From: Thermopolyspora flexuosa
Lineage (GTDB): Bacteria > Actinomycetota > Actinomycetes > Streptosporangiales > Streptosporangiaceae
Reading direction: 5' to 3'
Assembly: GCF_006716785.1 (NCBI RefSeq)
Contig: NZ_VFPQ01000001.1
Span: 1,426,001-1,490,000, forward strand
Length of the DNA: 64,000 nucleotides
Of the stretch, positions 41,710-51,118 are shown piece by piece. The notes beneath the pieces were generated by a model. It had not been told where the DNA came from. It made no database searches and worked only from the letters and a program-made list of their open reading frames with translations. Every line of letters begins with the position of its first letter. Within the stretch, counting starts at the first letter, position 1. The translations under genes and the position numbers were made by a program.

Positions 41710-44382
41710 ATGCCCGGACGGTCGCGACGAACGGGGGGCCGAAGGCGCCCGGGGCGATTGACGAGATCGCTCGCCGCGCCCGCCGTCGCCGGTCTGCTCG
41801 CGGGGGTGGCGAGCGTGCTGGCGACCTCGACGGAGATCCTCGCCGACCAGCTCGAGACCCCCATGCGGATCGTCATCGTCGGGGTCTCCTCGGTGCTCGC
41901 GGGCGTGACCACGTGGGCGACCTCCCGGGAGCGGGCGGTGGAGCCGGGGCGTGACGAGACGCCGTCGCCCACCCAGCTCCCGCCGATCATCGCGCACTTC
42001 ACCGGCCGCACCGAGGTGCTCGCCGATCTCCACCGGTGGTTCGCGGCGCATCGGCGCAGGGAGCCGGGCACGCCCCCGGTCCTGACCATCTACGGCCAGG
42101 GCGGGGTGGGCAAGTCGGCGCTCGCCACCCGGTTCGCGCACGAGGTGGCCGGGCACTTCCCGGACGGCCAGCTCTACTTCGACCTGAGCGGCGGCGTCGG
42201 CGAGTCGGACGGCGCCCGGATCCGGCCCGAGGAGGTGCTCGCGGGCTTCCTGCGCGCCCTCGGCGTACGCCTCACCACGGACCCGGGCGGCCTGCGCGAG
42301 CTGCAGACACTGTGGCGCACCTGGACCAGCGGCAAACGCATCCTGATCTTCCTCGACAACGCGCAGCGCACCGAGCAGGTGCTCGACCTCATCCCGCCCG
42401 AGCCGCGGTGCGCGGTGATCGTCACCTCCCGGCGGCCGCTCTTCCTGCGCAACCACCACGACATCCGGCTCGAAGTGTTCACCGAGGCCCAGGGCGTGGA
42501 GCTGCTCGCCCGGCTGGCGGGCGGGGACCGGGTCGCCGCCGACCTGGAGTCCGCCCGGGAGATCGTACGGCTCTGCGACCACCTGCCGCTGGCGATCAGC
42601 ATCTGCGGCGGACGCCTCGCCACCCGCCCCAGCTGGACGCCGCGCGACCTCGCCGAACGGCTGCGGGACGAGCGGCGCCGCCTCGACCATCTGGAGGTGG
42701 GCCGGCAGGTCGACACGAGCGTGCGCGCCTCGGTGCAGCTCTCCTACGAGGCCTGCACCGAGCTGCAGCGGCGGCTGCTGCGCATGCTCGGCCTGCTCAC
42801 CGTGCCGGACGTGAGCGCGTGGGCGGCCGGCGCGCTGCTCGACACCTCCGAGCTCGACGGCGCCGACCAGCTCGAGGCGCTCGTGGACGCCCAGCTCGCC
42901 GAGACCTCCGGCAGCGACGTCACCGGCCAGACCCGCTACCGCCTGCACGACCTGGTGCGCCTGTACGCCCGGGAGCAGGCGCTGCGCAGCGACCCGCAGC
43001 CGGTGCGCCGCGCCGCCATCGAGCGCTTCCTGTCCGGGTACCGCCGCCGCGCCGAGGCGTACGCCACCTCCCGCTGGCCGCAGGACTGGAGCCGCAGCGG
43101 GGTACGGCGGCGCCCGCCCGCGGGCGCGATCCCCGGGACGGCCGGGCAGGCGGCCGCCTCGGACTGGTTCGCCGCCGAGTGGCTGGGCCTGCTCGCCGCC
43201 GTGCACCTCGCCCGCGACCGGCACATGTGGGAGCAGGCGTGGCGCATCGGCCGGGCGTACTGCTCGCTGTGCCACTCGATGCGGGCGTTCTGGGCCGACT
43301 GGCGTGGCGTCGCCGAGATCACCTACGAGGCCGCGAAGGAGCTCGGGGACGAGCGCGCGATCGGCATCGCGCTGCTCGAACGCGCCACCGCCGCCGGCAA
43401 CTACGGCAACGCCGCCCACGCGCGGGCCGACGCGGAGCAGGCGCTGGAGATCTTCGAGCGCCTCGGCGAGGCCTGGTGGGCGGCGCGGGCGATGCGCACC
43501 ATCGGCATGACCTACTTCAACGACGGCAGCCTCGACCGGGGCGAGACCCACCTGCTCGACGCGATCGCGGCGTTCCAGGCCGCGGACGACCCGTGGTGGC
43601 GCGCCCGCACCCAGCGCAACCTCGCCGAGCTGCGGCTCGCCCAGCACGCGCACGACGCGGCCCGCGAGCACGCCGAGCAGGCGCTCGCCGTCTTCCAGCG
43701 GAACGGCAACCGCTACTCGGAGGCGCAGACCCAGCGGGTGCTCGGCGAGGTGCTCGCCGCCGAGGCGCGGGCCCTGCTCGAGCGCGGCGAGGAGCGCGAG
43801 GCGGCCGCCCGGTTCACCCTCGCGGAGAACGCCCTGCGCTTCGCGATCCAGGCGTTCCGCGACCGCCGGGAGACCTGGGAGGAGGCCCGCGCGCTGCGCG
43901 CCGCCGGGAGCGTCGGCAACCCGGCCAACCTGCTTCAGGAGCACCAGCACGTCCGGGACGCCAAGGAGATGCTGGAACGGCTCGGCGACTCGTGGGGCGT
44001 GGCCCGGGCCGAGTACGCCGAGGGGCACGCCCTGCACCGGCGGGGCCGCCTGCCCGCGGCGATCGAGGCGCTGCGCCGCGCCGCCGACCGGTTCGCCGAG
44101 CTCGGCGACCGCTGGTGGCAGGCCCGCAGCCTGCGTACCCTCGCCGCCTTCCTGCTCGAGGCCGGGCGGACCGTGGGGGCCCGCGACATGGCGGCCACGG
44201 CGCTCGACATCTACACCGGCATCGGCAACGCCGGCGGCATCGCGCGCGCCCGCGCCGTCCTCGACCGCGCCGAGGCCGCGCTCGGCGGCCGCCGTGACGG
44301 GCCGTCGCCGGGGGAGGAGCGCCGCAGGAGGAACCCGGGCGAGGAGGAAGCGCCCGGGGGGACACCGAAGCGGGACCCCTGA
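41710..44382 (+). CDS. Membrane-anchored STAND (NB-ARC-like) ATPase with helical repeats
   Basis: 890 residues. Two TM segments near the N-terminus (about 20-37 and 52-70), then HFTGRTEVLADLHRWF and a STAND NTPase: P-loop YGQGGVGKSALATRF (129-143), Walker B ILIFLDNA, VIVTSRRP, GLPL-like DHLPLAISICGGRLA and a winged-helix YRLHDLVRLYAREQA. The C-terminal 450 residues are TPR-like repeats (AIGIALLERATAAGNYGNAA, EARALRAAGSVGNPANLLQE). STAND proteins are switch ATPases in signalling and immunity. No DNA-binding or effector domain is visible; the membrane anchor may be the output. GGAAGG precedes the ATG. Confidence 0.85.
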   Translation: MPGRSRRTGGRRRPGRLTRSLAAPAVAGLLAGVASVLATSTEILADQLETPMRIVIVGVSSVLAGVTTWATSRERAVEPGRDETPSPTQLPPIIAHFTGRTEVLADLHRWFAAHRRREPGTPPVLTIYGQGGVGKSALATRFAHEVAGHFPDGQLYFDLSGGVGESDGARIRPEEVLAGFLRALGVRLTTDPGGLRELQTLWRTWTSGKRILIFLDNAQRTEQVLDLIPPEPRCAVIVTSRRPLFLRNHHDIRLEVFTEAQGVELLARLAGGDRVAADLESAREIVRLCDHLPLAISICGGRLATRPSWTPRDLAERLRDERRRLDHLEVGRQVDTSVRASVQLSYEACTELQRRLLRMLGLLTVPDVSAWAAGALLDTSELDGADQLEALVDAQLAETSGSDVTGQTRYRLHDLVRLYAREQALRSDPQPVRRAAIERFLSGYRRRAEAYATSRWPQDWSRSGVRRRPPAGAIPGTAGQAAASDWFAAEWLGLLAAVHLARDRHMWEQAWRIGRAYCSLCHSMRAFWADWRGVAEITYEAAKELGDERAIGIALLERATAAGNYGNAAHARADAEQALEIFERLGEAWWAARAMRTIGMTYFNDGSLDRGETHLLDAIAAFQAADDPWWRARTQRNLAELRLAQHAHDAAREHAEQALAVFQRNGNRYSEAQTQRVLGEVLAAEARALLERGEEREAAARFTLAENALRFAIQAFRDRRETWEEARALRAAGSVGNPANLLQEHQHVRDAKEMLERLGDSWGVARAEYAEGHALHRRGRLPAAIEALRRAADRFAELGDRWWQARSLRTLAAFLLEAGRTVGARDMAATALDIYTGIGNAGGIARARAVLDRAEAALGGRRDGPSPGEERRRRNPGEEEAPGGTPKRDP

Positions 44383-44495
44383 GCACCCGTGCCGCCCGGG
44401 TACGGCCGGCGGCGTGGCAGCGGCGCGTTCCGGGGCCGTCCTCCCGGCGGCGGCCGGGCTCCGGGCCGTTCCGCGCAGGGCGGCCCCGCCGCCTG

Positions 44496-45593
44496 CTACC
44501 GCCGCGGGGAGGGGTCCTCCGGCCCCTCGGGATCCGCGCCGGTGCTCCCGGCGCCGTCGGCCGTGTTCGCTGTCGGGGCGTCCCCGGCGTCCGGGGAAGC
44601 GGATGCGGGCTGGGCCGGGGCCCGGGGCGACGGCGGGGGAGCGGGAGGAGGCAGGGGACCGGGGGGCCGGGCCGCGTCCAGCAGGTAGTCCGCGGCCTGC
44701 CGGGCCTCCGCGATGCTGTCCCGCAGCCGCTGCTCGACCTGCTCCACCTCGGTGCCGAGCTCCTCGGGGCCGGAACCGACCACCTCGTCGGCGGCGAGCT
44801 CGGCGCGGAGCCGCTCGAAGCGGGGGTGGTGCTCGCGCAGCCGCTCCATGTTCCGGTAGACCTCGAAGTGCCGGTCGGCGCGCCGTACCTTCTCGGCGTA
44901 GTCCTCGAGGGCCTCGACCTTGGCGGTGAGCGCGGCGAAGCCGGTGCGCAGGGTCTCGTCGTAGGGGCGGAAGGCCTCGGCGAACTCGTCCGGCACGTCG
45001 TCGCCCACGATCGCCGTGTAGTCGGCGGCGATCCGGCTGAGCTCGGCGAGGCGCCGGGCGAGCTGCCAGGTCTCCTCCCGCAGCCGGACCGCGTTCAGCG
45101 TGCCGTCGAGCATGCCCCGCCTGCCGATCTCGGAGGAGAGCACGGCGTCGGCGGCGTCCTGGGCGCGGCGCAGCAGCGGGCGGGTCCGCTCGTCGAGGTC
45201 GGTGGCGAGCACGAAGCCGTCGGGGTGCTCGGCCGCGTACCGCAGGGCCTGGTTCACCTTGAGCTGCGACAGGTTCGGCAGCAGCTCGACGGCGGCGGCG
45301 ATGCCGAAGAACCCGCCGGAGAAGGTGAGCCCGAAGGCGAGCGCGGACGCGACGTCGCCGGGGTTGAGGCCGTCGCCCACGCCCGCGGTGACGGCGAGGA
45401 TGAGCAGGCTGACGACGGCGAGCAGGATGGCGGCGGCGCGGGCGAGCTGCGGGATGCGCGCCGGCCAGAACGGGTGCGGACGCCACCCGTCGCGAATTTT
45501 CCGCAGCAGATCCGGGTGCTCGCTCAGGAGCCGGGCCATCGGCTCGGGTATGTCGGGGTCGAACGCCGGCCGGGGTGCCTGACTCTCCTCCAC
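44496..45593 (-). CDS. Two-TM protein with long cytoplasmic helical domain
   Basis: 365 residues, not recognised. An N-terminal cytoplasmic head (ARLLSEHPDLLRKIRDGW) precedes two TM segments (about 50-72 and 80-100, AILLAVVSLLILAVTAGVG and ALAFGLTFSGGFFGIAAA), then a charged helical domain (LATDLDERTRPLLRRAQDAA, TAKVEALEDYAEKVRRADRH) and a Pro/Ala-rich disordered C-terminus. GTG at 45593 has GGGAGG 9 nt upstream; a GTG at 45626 would add 11 residues but has no ribosome site. Convergent with the STAND ATPase gene. Confidence 0.72.
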   Translation of the reverse strand: MEESQAPRPAFDPDIPEPMARLLSEHPDLLRKIRDGWRPHPFWPARIPQLARAAAILLAVVSLLILAVTAGVGDGLNPGDVASALAFGLTFSGGFFGIAAAVELLPNLSQLKVNQALRYAAEHPDGFVLATDLDERTRPLLRRAQDAADAVLSSEIGRRGMLDGTLNAVRLREETWQLARRLAELSRIAADYTAIVGDDVPDEFAEAFRPYDETLRTGFAALTAKVEALEDYAEKVRRADRHFEVYRNMERLREHHPRFERLRAELAADEVVGSGPEELGTEVEQVEQRLRDSIAEARQAADYLLDAARPPGPLPPPAPPPSPRAPAQPASASPDAGDAPTANTADGAGSTGADPEGPEDPSPRR

Positions 45594-46307
45594 CTGATCT
45601 GACCTCCCAGGCTCAGGCCGCTGCACCGTTTGCCGTACGTCGCCACGGAGACCGTCTACCTGGTCAACGAACTCGGCCGGTGGATGGTTCTAGCCGGTAC
45701 GGTTGACTCGCGTGGTTTGAGAATTTTTTCCGCCAATGCGTGGTGAATAACCGGGCTCGACGGAAACCCGCGATGTGACGCTCGTCTCTCCCTCGCGGCT
45801 CGCGCGGTTCGCGCCGCCGAGGCGGAGCGGGAAACGGCCGAATGCCGGCCGGCCCCGGGAAAGCCGGGGGAAAGGCGTGGCGCGGTTCCGCCGGAAAGCG
45901 GTGGGGCGGAGACCCTCATGGCCCACACAACGGCGACGGGGGAAGAGGTCTTCGACGACGATGCGCCACGATCGTCGTGATTTCGATTCCGGCCGGCTCC
46001 GCTGGTCCCGCCGGGCGTCGTCACGTGGACGCCCGGCGACCTCATCGGGTGAGCCAGGCGCGGGTGATGCCCGTGGCGTCACCCGCGACGACCGTCGCCG
46101 GGCGGATCGTCCGGCGGCGGGCGAGCGGTGCGCAGGCCCGCCCGGCTCCACGCCCGTGCCGCCCGCCGCCCGAACGCCGGCGTTCCTCAGGCGGCCCGCA
46201 CCCGCGCGGGCCGCGTACCCGGCCCGCCCGCGGACGCGGACCGCTCCACTGCTCCGGTACGGCCGGGCGGGGCGGCCACATCCGGCGTGCCCGCCCGCTC
46301 GTTCAGG
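45594..46307. other. 714-nt region without a supportable gene
   Basis: The upstream region of the two-TM protein gene and the downstream region of the PAC2 gene. Several overlapping readings of 80-280 codons exist on both strands but all are Arg/Pro/Gly-rich with no ribosome site or family pattern. An AT-rich patch (TTGAGAATTTTTTCCGCC, 45717-45734) near the two-TM gene may belong to its promoter. Confidence 0.45.
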
Positions 46308-47222
46308 TCAGGAGTCCCGCTCCTCGCGCTCGGCGAGGAAGCGCTCGAACTGGGCGGCGAGCTCCTCGCCGGTCGGCACCCGGATGTTCTCGATCAGGTT
46401 GTTCTGCTGGGCGCCGCCGGTGAAGGCGTCGTACTGCTGCTCCAGGCCCTTGATCGCGGTGGCGAGCTCCTCGGAGGCCTGGATCTGCTCCTGGATCTCG
46501 GCGGTGGTGCGGGCGGCCGCGGCACGCAGCTCGTCCATCGGGAAGATGAGGCCGGTGCAGAGGCTGATCGCGTCCAGCGCGGTGACCGCGGCCTGCGGGT
46601 ACTCCGCCTGGGCGAGGTAGTGCGGCACGTGCACGGCGAGGCCGACCGCGTCGCGGCCGTCCGCGCCGAGCCGGTACTCGATGAGGGCGGCCACGCTCCC
46701 GGGTACCTGGACCCGGCCGAACGGGCTGACCCCGTACCCGGCCAGGTTCTGCAGCGCCTCCGGCTTGGTGCCGTGCGGGGTGAGGCCGAGCGGGCGGGTG
46801 TGCGGCACGGCCATCGGGATGCCGTGCGCGGTCACCAGGCGGGAGACGCCGAACCGGTCGGCCAGCGCCCGCACCGCCCCGACGAACGCCTCCCACTCCC
46901 GGTCCGGCTCCGGGCCGGTCATCATCAGGAACGGCCTGCCCTCCAGGTCGTGCACGAGGTGGATCGCGAGCCGCGGCGTGTCGAAGTCGGTCCACCGGTC
47001 GGTGTCGAAGATCATGATGGGCCGTCGTGACCGGTAGTCGAGCAGGCGGTCGTGGTCGAACGTCACGATGACCCGGTTGTCCAGCTTGGCGAGCAGGTGG
47101 GCCATGGCGAGGCGACCCGTGGCGCCGGCGTCCACAAAACCCTCGAAGTGGTAGAGCAGCACCGGATCGGTCAGCTCGGGGATGTCCTCGTCGAGCCGGT
47201 AGAGATCCGTCGGGTCGAACAC
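46308..47222 (-). CDS. PAC2 family protein
   Basis: 304 residues, the size of actinobacterial PAC2 proteins, relatives of proteasome assembly chaperones and of the ATP-grasp partner family. Recognisable: VLLYHFEGFVDAGATGRLAM, NRVIVTFDHDRLLDYRSRRP, TGPEPDREWEAF, TAHGIPMAVPHTRP and LAVHVPHYLAQAEYP. A helical C-terminus follows (EIQEQIQASEELATAIKGLE). Probably an ATP-independent chaperone-like role tied to the Pup-proteasome system; no proteasome gene is adjacent. GTG start with GAAGGA upstream; a TAGGGT -10 box lies at about 47360-47365. Confidence 0.87.
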   Translation of the reverse strand: MFDPTDLYRLDEDIPELTDPVLLYHFEGFVDAGATGRLAMAHLLAKLDNRVIVTFDHDRLLDYRSRRPIMIFDTDRWTDFDTPRLAIHLVHDLEGRPFLMMTGPEPDREWEAFVGAVRALADRFGVSRLVTAHGIPMAVPHTRPLGLTPHGTKPEALQNLAGYGVSPFGRVQVPGSVAALIEYRLGADGRDAVGLAVHVPHYLAQAEYPQAAVTALDAISLCTGLIFPMDELRAAAARTTAEIQEQIQASEELATAIKGLEQQYDAFTGGAQQNNLIENIRVPTGEELAAQFERFLAEREERDS

Positions 47223-47810
47223 CTTGTGTCCTTCCTGTCTTCTTCAGCCGAGCCCGCTTGGGTGAACGGGGTCTTGCCGGGAGCTCCGGCGTCGGAGCGT
47301 CGGGAGTCCGCCTGTCTCTCCCGGGTGAACCTGTGGCGGCCCTGAGGAATTCCTTAACCCTATCGGTGTCGTGTTGATGGCAGCATGGGAGCGTGGGGTC
47401 GGATCCGGGTACGAAAGCGGTCGTGACCAGGCCGTTCGGGCACCGGCCGGGTGCCTCGCGGGGGCGGCGGCCGAGGACGCGGCCCGGCCTGGGCGGCCCG
47501 CCGCGGGACGGGTCGGTGCGCGGCGCGCCGAGCCCGCGGGCGACGCCCGGCGCCGACCGGGGCGGCCGGGCGCGAAGGCCGCTCGCCGTACCGCCCTTCG
47601 CGCAGGTCACCGGACCCGTCACGGCACCGATCAGGGTACCGGTCGCGGACGTCGGCCACGGCGTCGGACCGGACGCACGTGCCCCGGACACCGGCGCCGC
47701 CCGAACCTTAAGAATCAGGACATTATCGGCCCTCGTAAGTGATTTATCGTGATTTATAGCGATTCTACGTCATTCTGGCTTCAAGGCCGCTCGCGGTGCA
47801 TTATTGGCCG
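47223..47810. other. 588-nt divergent region PAC2 / terpene synthase
   Basis: GC-rich part (47400-47690) with Arg/Pro-rich readings and no credible gene, then a sharp AT-rich block (47705-47780) holding 10-bp phased repeats and presumably the terpene synthase promoter. The PAC2 leader is about 130 nt from its likely -10. Confidence 0.5.
47739..47778 (+). promoter_or_regulatory. Four 10-bp tandem repeats upstream of terpene synthase
   Basis: GTGATTTATC, GTGATTTATA, GCGATTCTAC and GTCATTCTGG follow one another without spacer, ending 32 nt before the ATG. Repeats at helical period on one DNA face suit a multimeric activator; antibiotic-regulator (SARP) sites are also short direct repeats near the -35. 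Regulator unknown. Confidence 0.5.
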
Positions 47811-48779
47811 ATGACAGCCACTCAGGGGCGCACTGCCGTTTCATTGCAGATTCCGTCCATCCCGTGTCCGTTTCCCAGCGAGATCAACCCGCACGTCGAG
47901 GAGACCGAGCGGGAGAGCTTCGCCTGGCTGTGCGCGTCGGGGATGATCCCCGACGAGGAGACGGTCGAGCGGTACCGGAGGGCCCGGTTCGGTGATCTCG
48001 CCGCCCGCACCTACCCGCGGGTGGACCGGGAGATGCTCCGGCTCGTCACCGACTGGTGCATGTGGCTCTTCGCCTTCGACGACGGGTTCTGCGAGTCGGT
48101 ACGGCACGGCCGCCGTCCCGGGAAGCTCGTGCGCGAGCTGCCGGAGCTGCTGCGGGTCCTCGACGACCTCACCCCGCCCGAGCACTTCCGCTCCCCCTAC
48201 GCCCGCACGCTCCTGGAGGTCAGGAACCGGGTCGCCGCGCACGCCCTTCCCGACCAGCTCGACCGCTGGTGCGCCGCCACCCGCGACTATCTCTACGCCC
48301 AGGTGTGGGAGGCCGGCAACCGGGAGGCCGACGTCGTCCCCACCGTCGAGGACTACCTCTTCATGCGCCGCCGTACCGGCGCCATGCCCCCGGTGGTCAC
48401 GCTGATCGACATCGCGGGCCGCTTCCACCTCACCCCGGAGCACTGGATGCACCCCCAGGTGCGCGAGCTCACCCAGCTCTGCTACGACCTGGTGGTCTGG
48501 GACAACGACATCTTCTCCTACGCCAAGGAGCAGCGGCACGACCGGGCCCGGCACAACCTGATCAACGTGCTCGTGGCGCACCGCGGCCGCAGTGAGGAGG
48601 AGGCGCTCGAGGAGGTCCTCGCGATGCACCGCCGGGCCGTCGACCGCATGGTGGAGCTCGACGCCGCCGTGCGCGCCTGGGCGCCGCGCGAGGTGATCGA
48701 GTTCGTGCAGGGCCTGGAGCACTGGGTGAGCGGCCACATCGCCTACGCGCTCGCCAGCTCCCGCTACACGCAACCCTGA
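47811..48779 (+). CDS. Type I terpene synthase (sesquiterpene cyclase-like)
   Basis: 322 residues, the single-domain bacterial size. Acidic motif FAFDDGFCE (D90-E95), NSE triad NDIFSYAKE (N232, S236, E240) and the C-terminal Arg-Tyr pair in SSRYTQP are all present, so it should bind three Mg2+ and cyclise a prenyl diphosphate, most likely farnesyl diphosphate. The product cannot be predicted. No prenyltransferase, P450 or methyltransferase is adjacent, so it does not look like 2-methylisoborneol synthase. ATG at 47811 chosen; an in-frame GTG lies at 47796. Confidence 0.9.
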   Translation: MTATQGRTAVSLQIPSIPCPFPSEINPHVEETERESFAWLCASGMIPDEETVERYRRARFGDLAARTYPRVDREMLRLVTDWCMWLFAFDDGFCESVRHGRRPGKLVRELPELLRVLDDLTPPEHFRSPYARTLLEVRNRVAAHALPDQLDRWCAATRDYLYAQVWEAGNREADVVPTVEDYLFMRRRTGAMPPVVTLIDIAGRFHLTPEHWMHPQVRELTQLCYDLVVWDNDIFSYAKEQRHDRARHNLINVLVAHRGRSEEEALEEVLAMHRRAVDRMVELDAAVRAWAPREVIEFVQGLEHWVSGHIAYALASSRYTQP

Positions 48780-48785
48780 CCCGCC

Positions 48786-48805
48786 CGGCCGGGACTCGGC
48801 CGTTT
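48786..48805 (+). terminator. Terminator after terpene synthase
   Basis: CGGCCG-GGACT-CGGCCG followed by TTT, 6 nt after the stop codon and before the convergent NB-ARC gene. Confidence 0.5.
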
Positions 48806-48820
48806 CGCCCTGAAGGCACC

Positions 48821-50929
48821 CTAGACGCGGGCGTGCCGCCCGGTCGGCCGCGGCGGGATGTCGTGCACCGCGAACGCGATCGCCTCCTCGACGGTCATGC
48901 GCGCGCCCGCGTCGAAGGTACGCCGGAACACCTCCTCGCCCAGCGCCTTCTGGCACTCCTTCACGCACCGCTCCCGGTCGTCGACGACGAGCCGCGGCAC
49001 GCTCCCGTAGCGGCGCCAGTTCGCCTCGGTCGCGCCGAGCAGCATCGCCGCCCGCTCCGCGTCGCCCTGGTCGACCGCGAGCGCGGCGAGCGTCCCCATC
49101 GCCATCAGCACGCCGAACACGTCGTGCATGACCCGCTTGATGCGCATCGACTCCTTGGCGTTCGTCACGGCCTCCGCGATCCGGCCGGTCGCCCGCTGGG
49201 TGAGCGCGATCGCCCACAGCGCGTGCGACAGCAGCCACTTCTCGCCGCGCTCCTCGCAGAGCTGCCGGCAGTCCTCGAGCAGCTCCTCGGCGTCGGCGTG
49301 CGAGCCCTGGTGGTGGAGGACGAGGGCCTGCTCGACGATCGCGGGCAGCAGGCCGGGGTTGAGCTCCCGGCCGCCCTGGTAGAGCTCGATCGCCACGCCC
49401 AGGTAGGCCTGGGCCTGGGGCAGGTTGTTCTGCAGCAGCGCGGCCGTGCCGAGCATCTTCGCGGCGAGGATGATCGCGTGGTGGTCGCCGACGAGCAGGG
49501 CCTGCCGCTCGCACTCCTCGGCGGCCTCGATCGCGCCGTGGATGTCGCCCTGCGCGCTGCGCACGTACGAGAGCACCCACAGCGCCTTGCACCGCTCCTT
49601 GCTCGGCTTCGCCGCGGCGATGGCGCGCTCGAGCAGTGTCCGCCCCTCCCGGGTGAAGCCGCAGGCCGCCCAGAGGAACCACAGCGACGACATCATCCGC
49701 AGCCCGGCGGGCACCTCCGCCGGGTCGCTCAGGCAGAAGTCGAGCGCGGAGCGGAAGTTGTCGCGCTCCCGGCGCACCCGCAGGAACCAGTCCAGCTGCT
49801 GCGGCCCGGACCAGGCCTCCTCGGCCCGCTCGGCGAGCCAGAGGAAGTGGTCGCGGTGCCGGGCCCGGATCCGGTCGATCTCGCCCAGCTCCCGGAGCCA
49901 CTCCAGGCCGTACTCGCGCAGCGTGTCGATGAGCCGGTACCGCACGGTGGCGGCGCCGGGCGTGCACAGCAGGATCGACTTCTCCACGAGCCCGGTGAGC
50001 AGGTCCACGATCCGCTCCTCGGGCAGCCCGTCCCCGGCGCACACCCGCCGGGCGGCCTCGAGGTCGAAGTCGCCCGCGAAGATCGACGCGCGGGCCCACA
50101 GCAGCCGCTCGCCCGGCTCGCACAGCTCGTGACTCCAGCCGATCGCCGCCCGCAGCGTGCGGTGCCGCGGCAGCGCGGTACGGCTCGCCCCGGTGAGCAG
50201 GCTGAACCGGTCGGTGAGCAGCGAGAGCATCTGCCGGAGCGAGAGCGTGCGCAGCCGTACCGCGGCGAGCTCGATGGCGAGCGGGATGCCGTCGAGGCGG
50301 CGGCACAGGTCACAGACGATCTCGATGTTCGACTCGTCGACGGTGAAGTCGGGCACCACGGCACGGGCCCGCTCGGCGAACAGCCGTACCGACTCGTTGT
50401 CGTACGGGCTCTCCTCCGGGTCGTCGCCCGGCAGCGCCATCGGCGGCACCGGCACGGTGTGCTTGCCCGGCACGCCGAGCGACTGGCGGCTGGTCACCAG
50501 CACGCGCAGCCCGGAGCACCGGCTCAGCAGCTCCTCCACCAGGCGCGCGCACTCGGCGACCAGGTGCTCGCAGGCGTCGAGCACGAGCAGCAACCGGCGG
50601 TCGGCGGCCCACTCGGCGAGCACGTCGAGCTCCGGCCGGTGGGTGTCCCCGAGACCCAGCGCCGAGACCACCGCCTGCGGCACCATGCCCGCGTCCTGCA
50701 GCCGGGACAGGTCGACGTACCACACGCCGTCGGGGAAGCAGGAGCGGACCTCGTGCGCGACCCGCAGCGCCGTGCGGGACTTGCCGACGCCGCCGATGCC
50801 GGTCACCGTGACCAGCCGCTGCTCGGTGAGGTGCCGGGTGATGGTCGCCAACAGGCGCGTCCGGCCCACGAAGCCGGTCAGCTCCATCGGCAGGTTGCCG
50901 TCGTGGCTCCATCCTGTCGGCGAGACCAT
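48821..50929 (-). CDS. NB-ARC ATPase with TPR-like repeats, LuxR/AfsR-related but lacking an HTH
   Basis: 702 residues from the ATG at 50929 (MVSPTGWSHDG); an ATG at 50983 adds 18 residues. LTGFVGRTRLLATI, P-loop VTGIGGVGKSRTALR, Walker B RLLLVLDACEHL, VLVTSRQSLGVPG, DGIPLAIELAAVRLR and WSHELCEPGERLLWARAS identify the NB-ARC core of the large actinobacterial regulators. TPR-like helices follow, and the end (EVFRRTFDAGARMTVEEAIA) is the spot where a LuxR HTH normally begins, but translation stops. It may act by protein contact. Convergent with the terpene synthase gene. Confidence 0.85.
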   Translation of the reverse strand: MVSPTGWSHDGNLPMELTGFVGRTRLLATITRHLTEQRLVTVTGIGGVGKSRTALRVAHEVRSCFPDGVWYVDLSRLQDAGMVPQAVVSALGLGDTHRPELDVLAEWAADRRLLLVLDACEHLVAECARLVEELLSRCSGLRVLVTSRQSLGVPGKHTVPVPPMALPGDDPEESPYDNESVRLFAERARAVVPDFTVDESNIEIVCDLCRRLDGIPLAIELAAVRLRTLSLRQMLSLLTDRFSLLTGASRTALPRHRTLRAAIGWSHELCEPGERLLWARASIFAGDFDLEAARRVCAGDGLPEERIVDLLTGLVEKSILLCTPGAATVRYRLIDTLREYGLEWLRELGEIDRIRARHRDHFLWLAERAEEAWSGPQQLDWFLRVRRERDNFRSALDFCLSDPAEVPAGLRMMSSLWFLWAACGFTREGRTLLERAIAAAKPSKERCKALWVLSYVRSAQGDIHGAIEAAEECERQALLVGDHHAIILAAKMLGTAALLQNNLPQAQAYLGVAIELYQGGRELNPGLLPAIVEQALVLHHQGSHADAEELLEDCRQLCEERGEKWLLSHALWAIALTQRATGRIAEAVTNAKESMRIKRVMHDVFGVLMAMGTLAALAVDQGDAERAAMLLGATEANWRRYGSVPRLVVDDRERCVKECQKALGEEVFRRTFDAGARMTVEEAIAFAVHDIPPRPTGRHARV

Positions 50930-51118
50930 GGCCGCCCCCGGGGATCGCGTTCGGCGTGTGCGGTGGCACTCCTGCACCGGCATGGTACTCAGGAAGGGCC
51001 GAATACGACCCTATGCAGAGCAGGGCCGTGGATTCCGTCTTATCTTCCCGATGTCGGTTTTCTTGTCCTCGGTGTGACCATTCCATCGGGCCGCGGGCCG
51101 GTTCGCTATCCTGGTCGC

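Noticed and set aside
41281-45486. 1401-codon minus-strand reading
   Set aside because: Covers the STAND ATPase antisense and the two-TM gene out of frame; no ribosome site or recognisable domain.
47393-47752. 119-codon plus-strand reading upstream of terpene synthase
   Set aside because: Arg/Pro-rich, no ribosome site, and it runs into the AT-rich promoter region.
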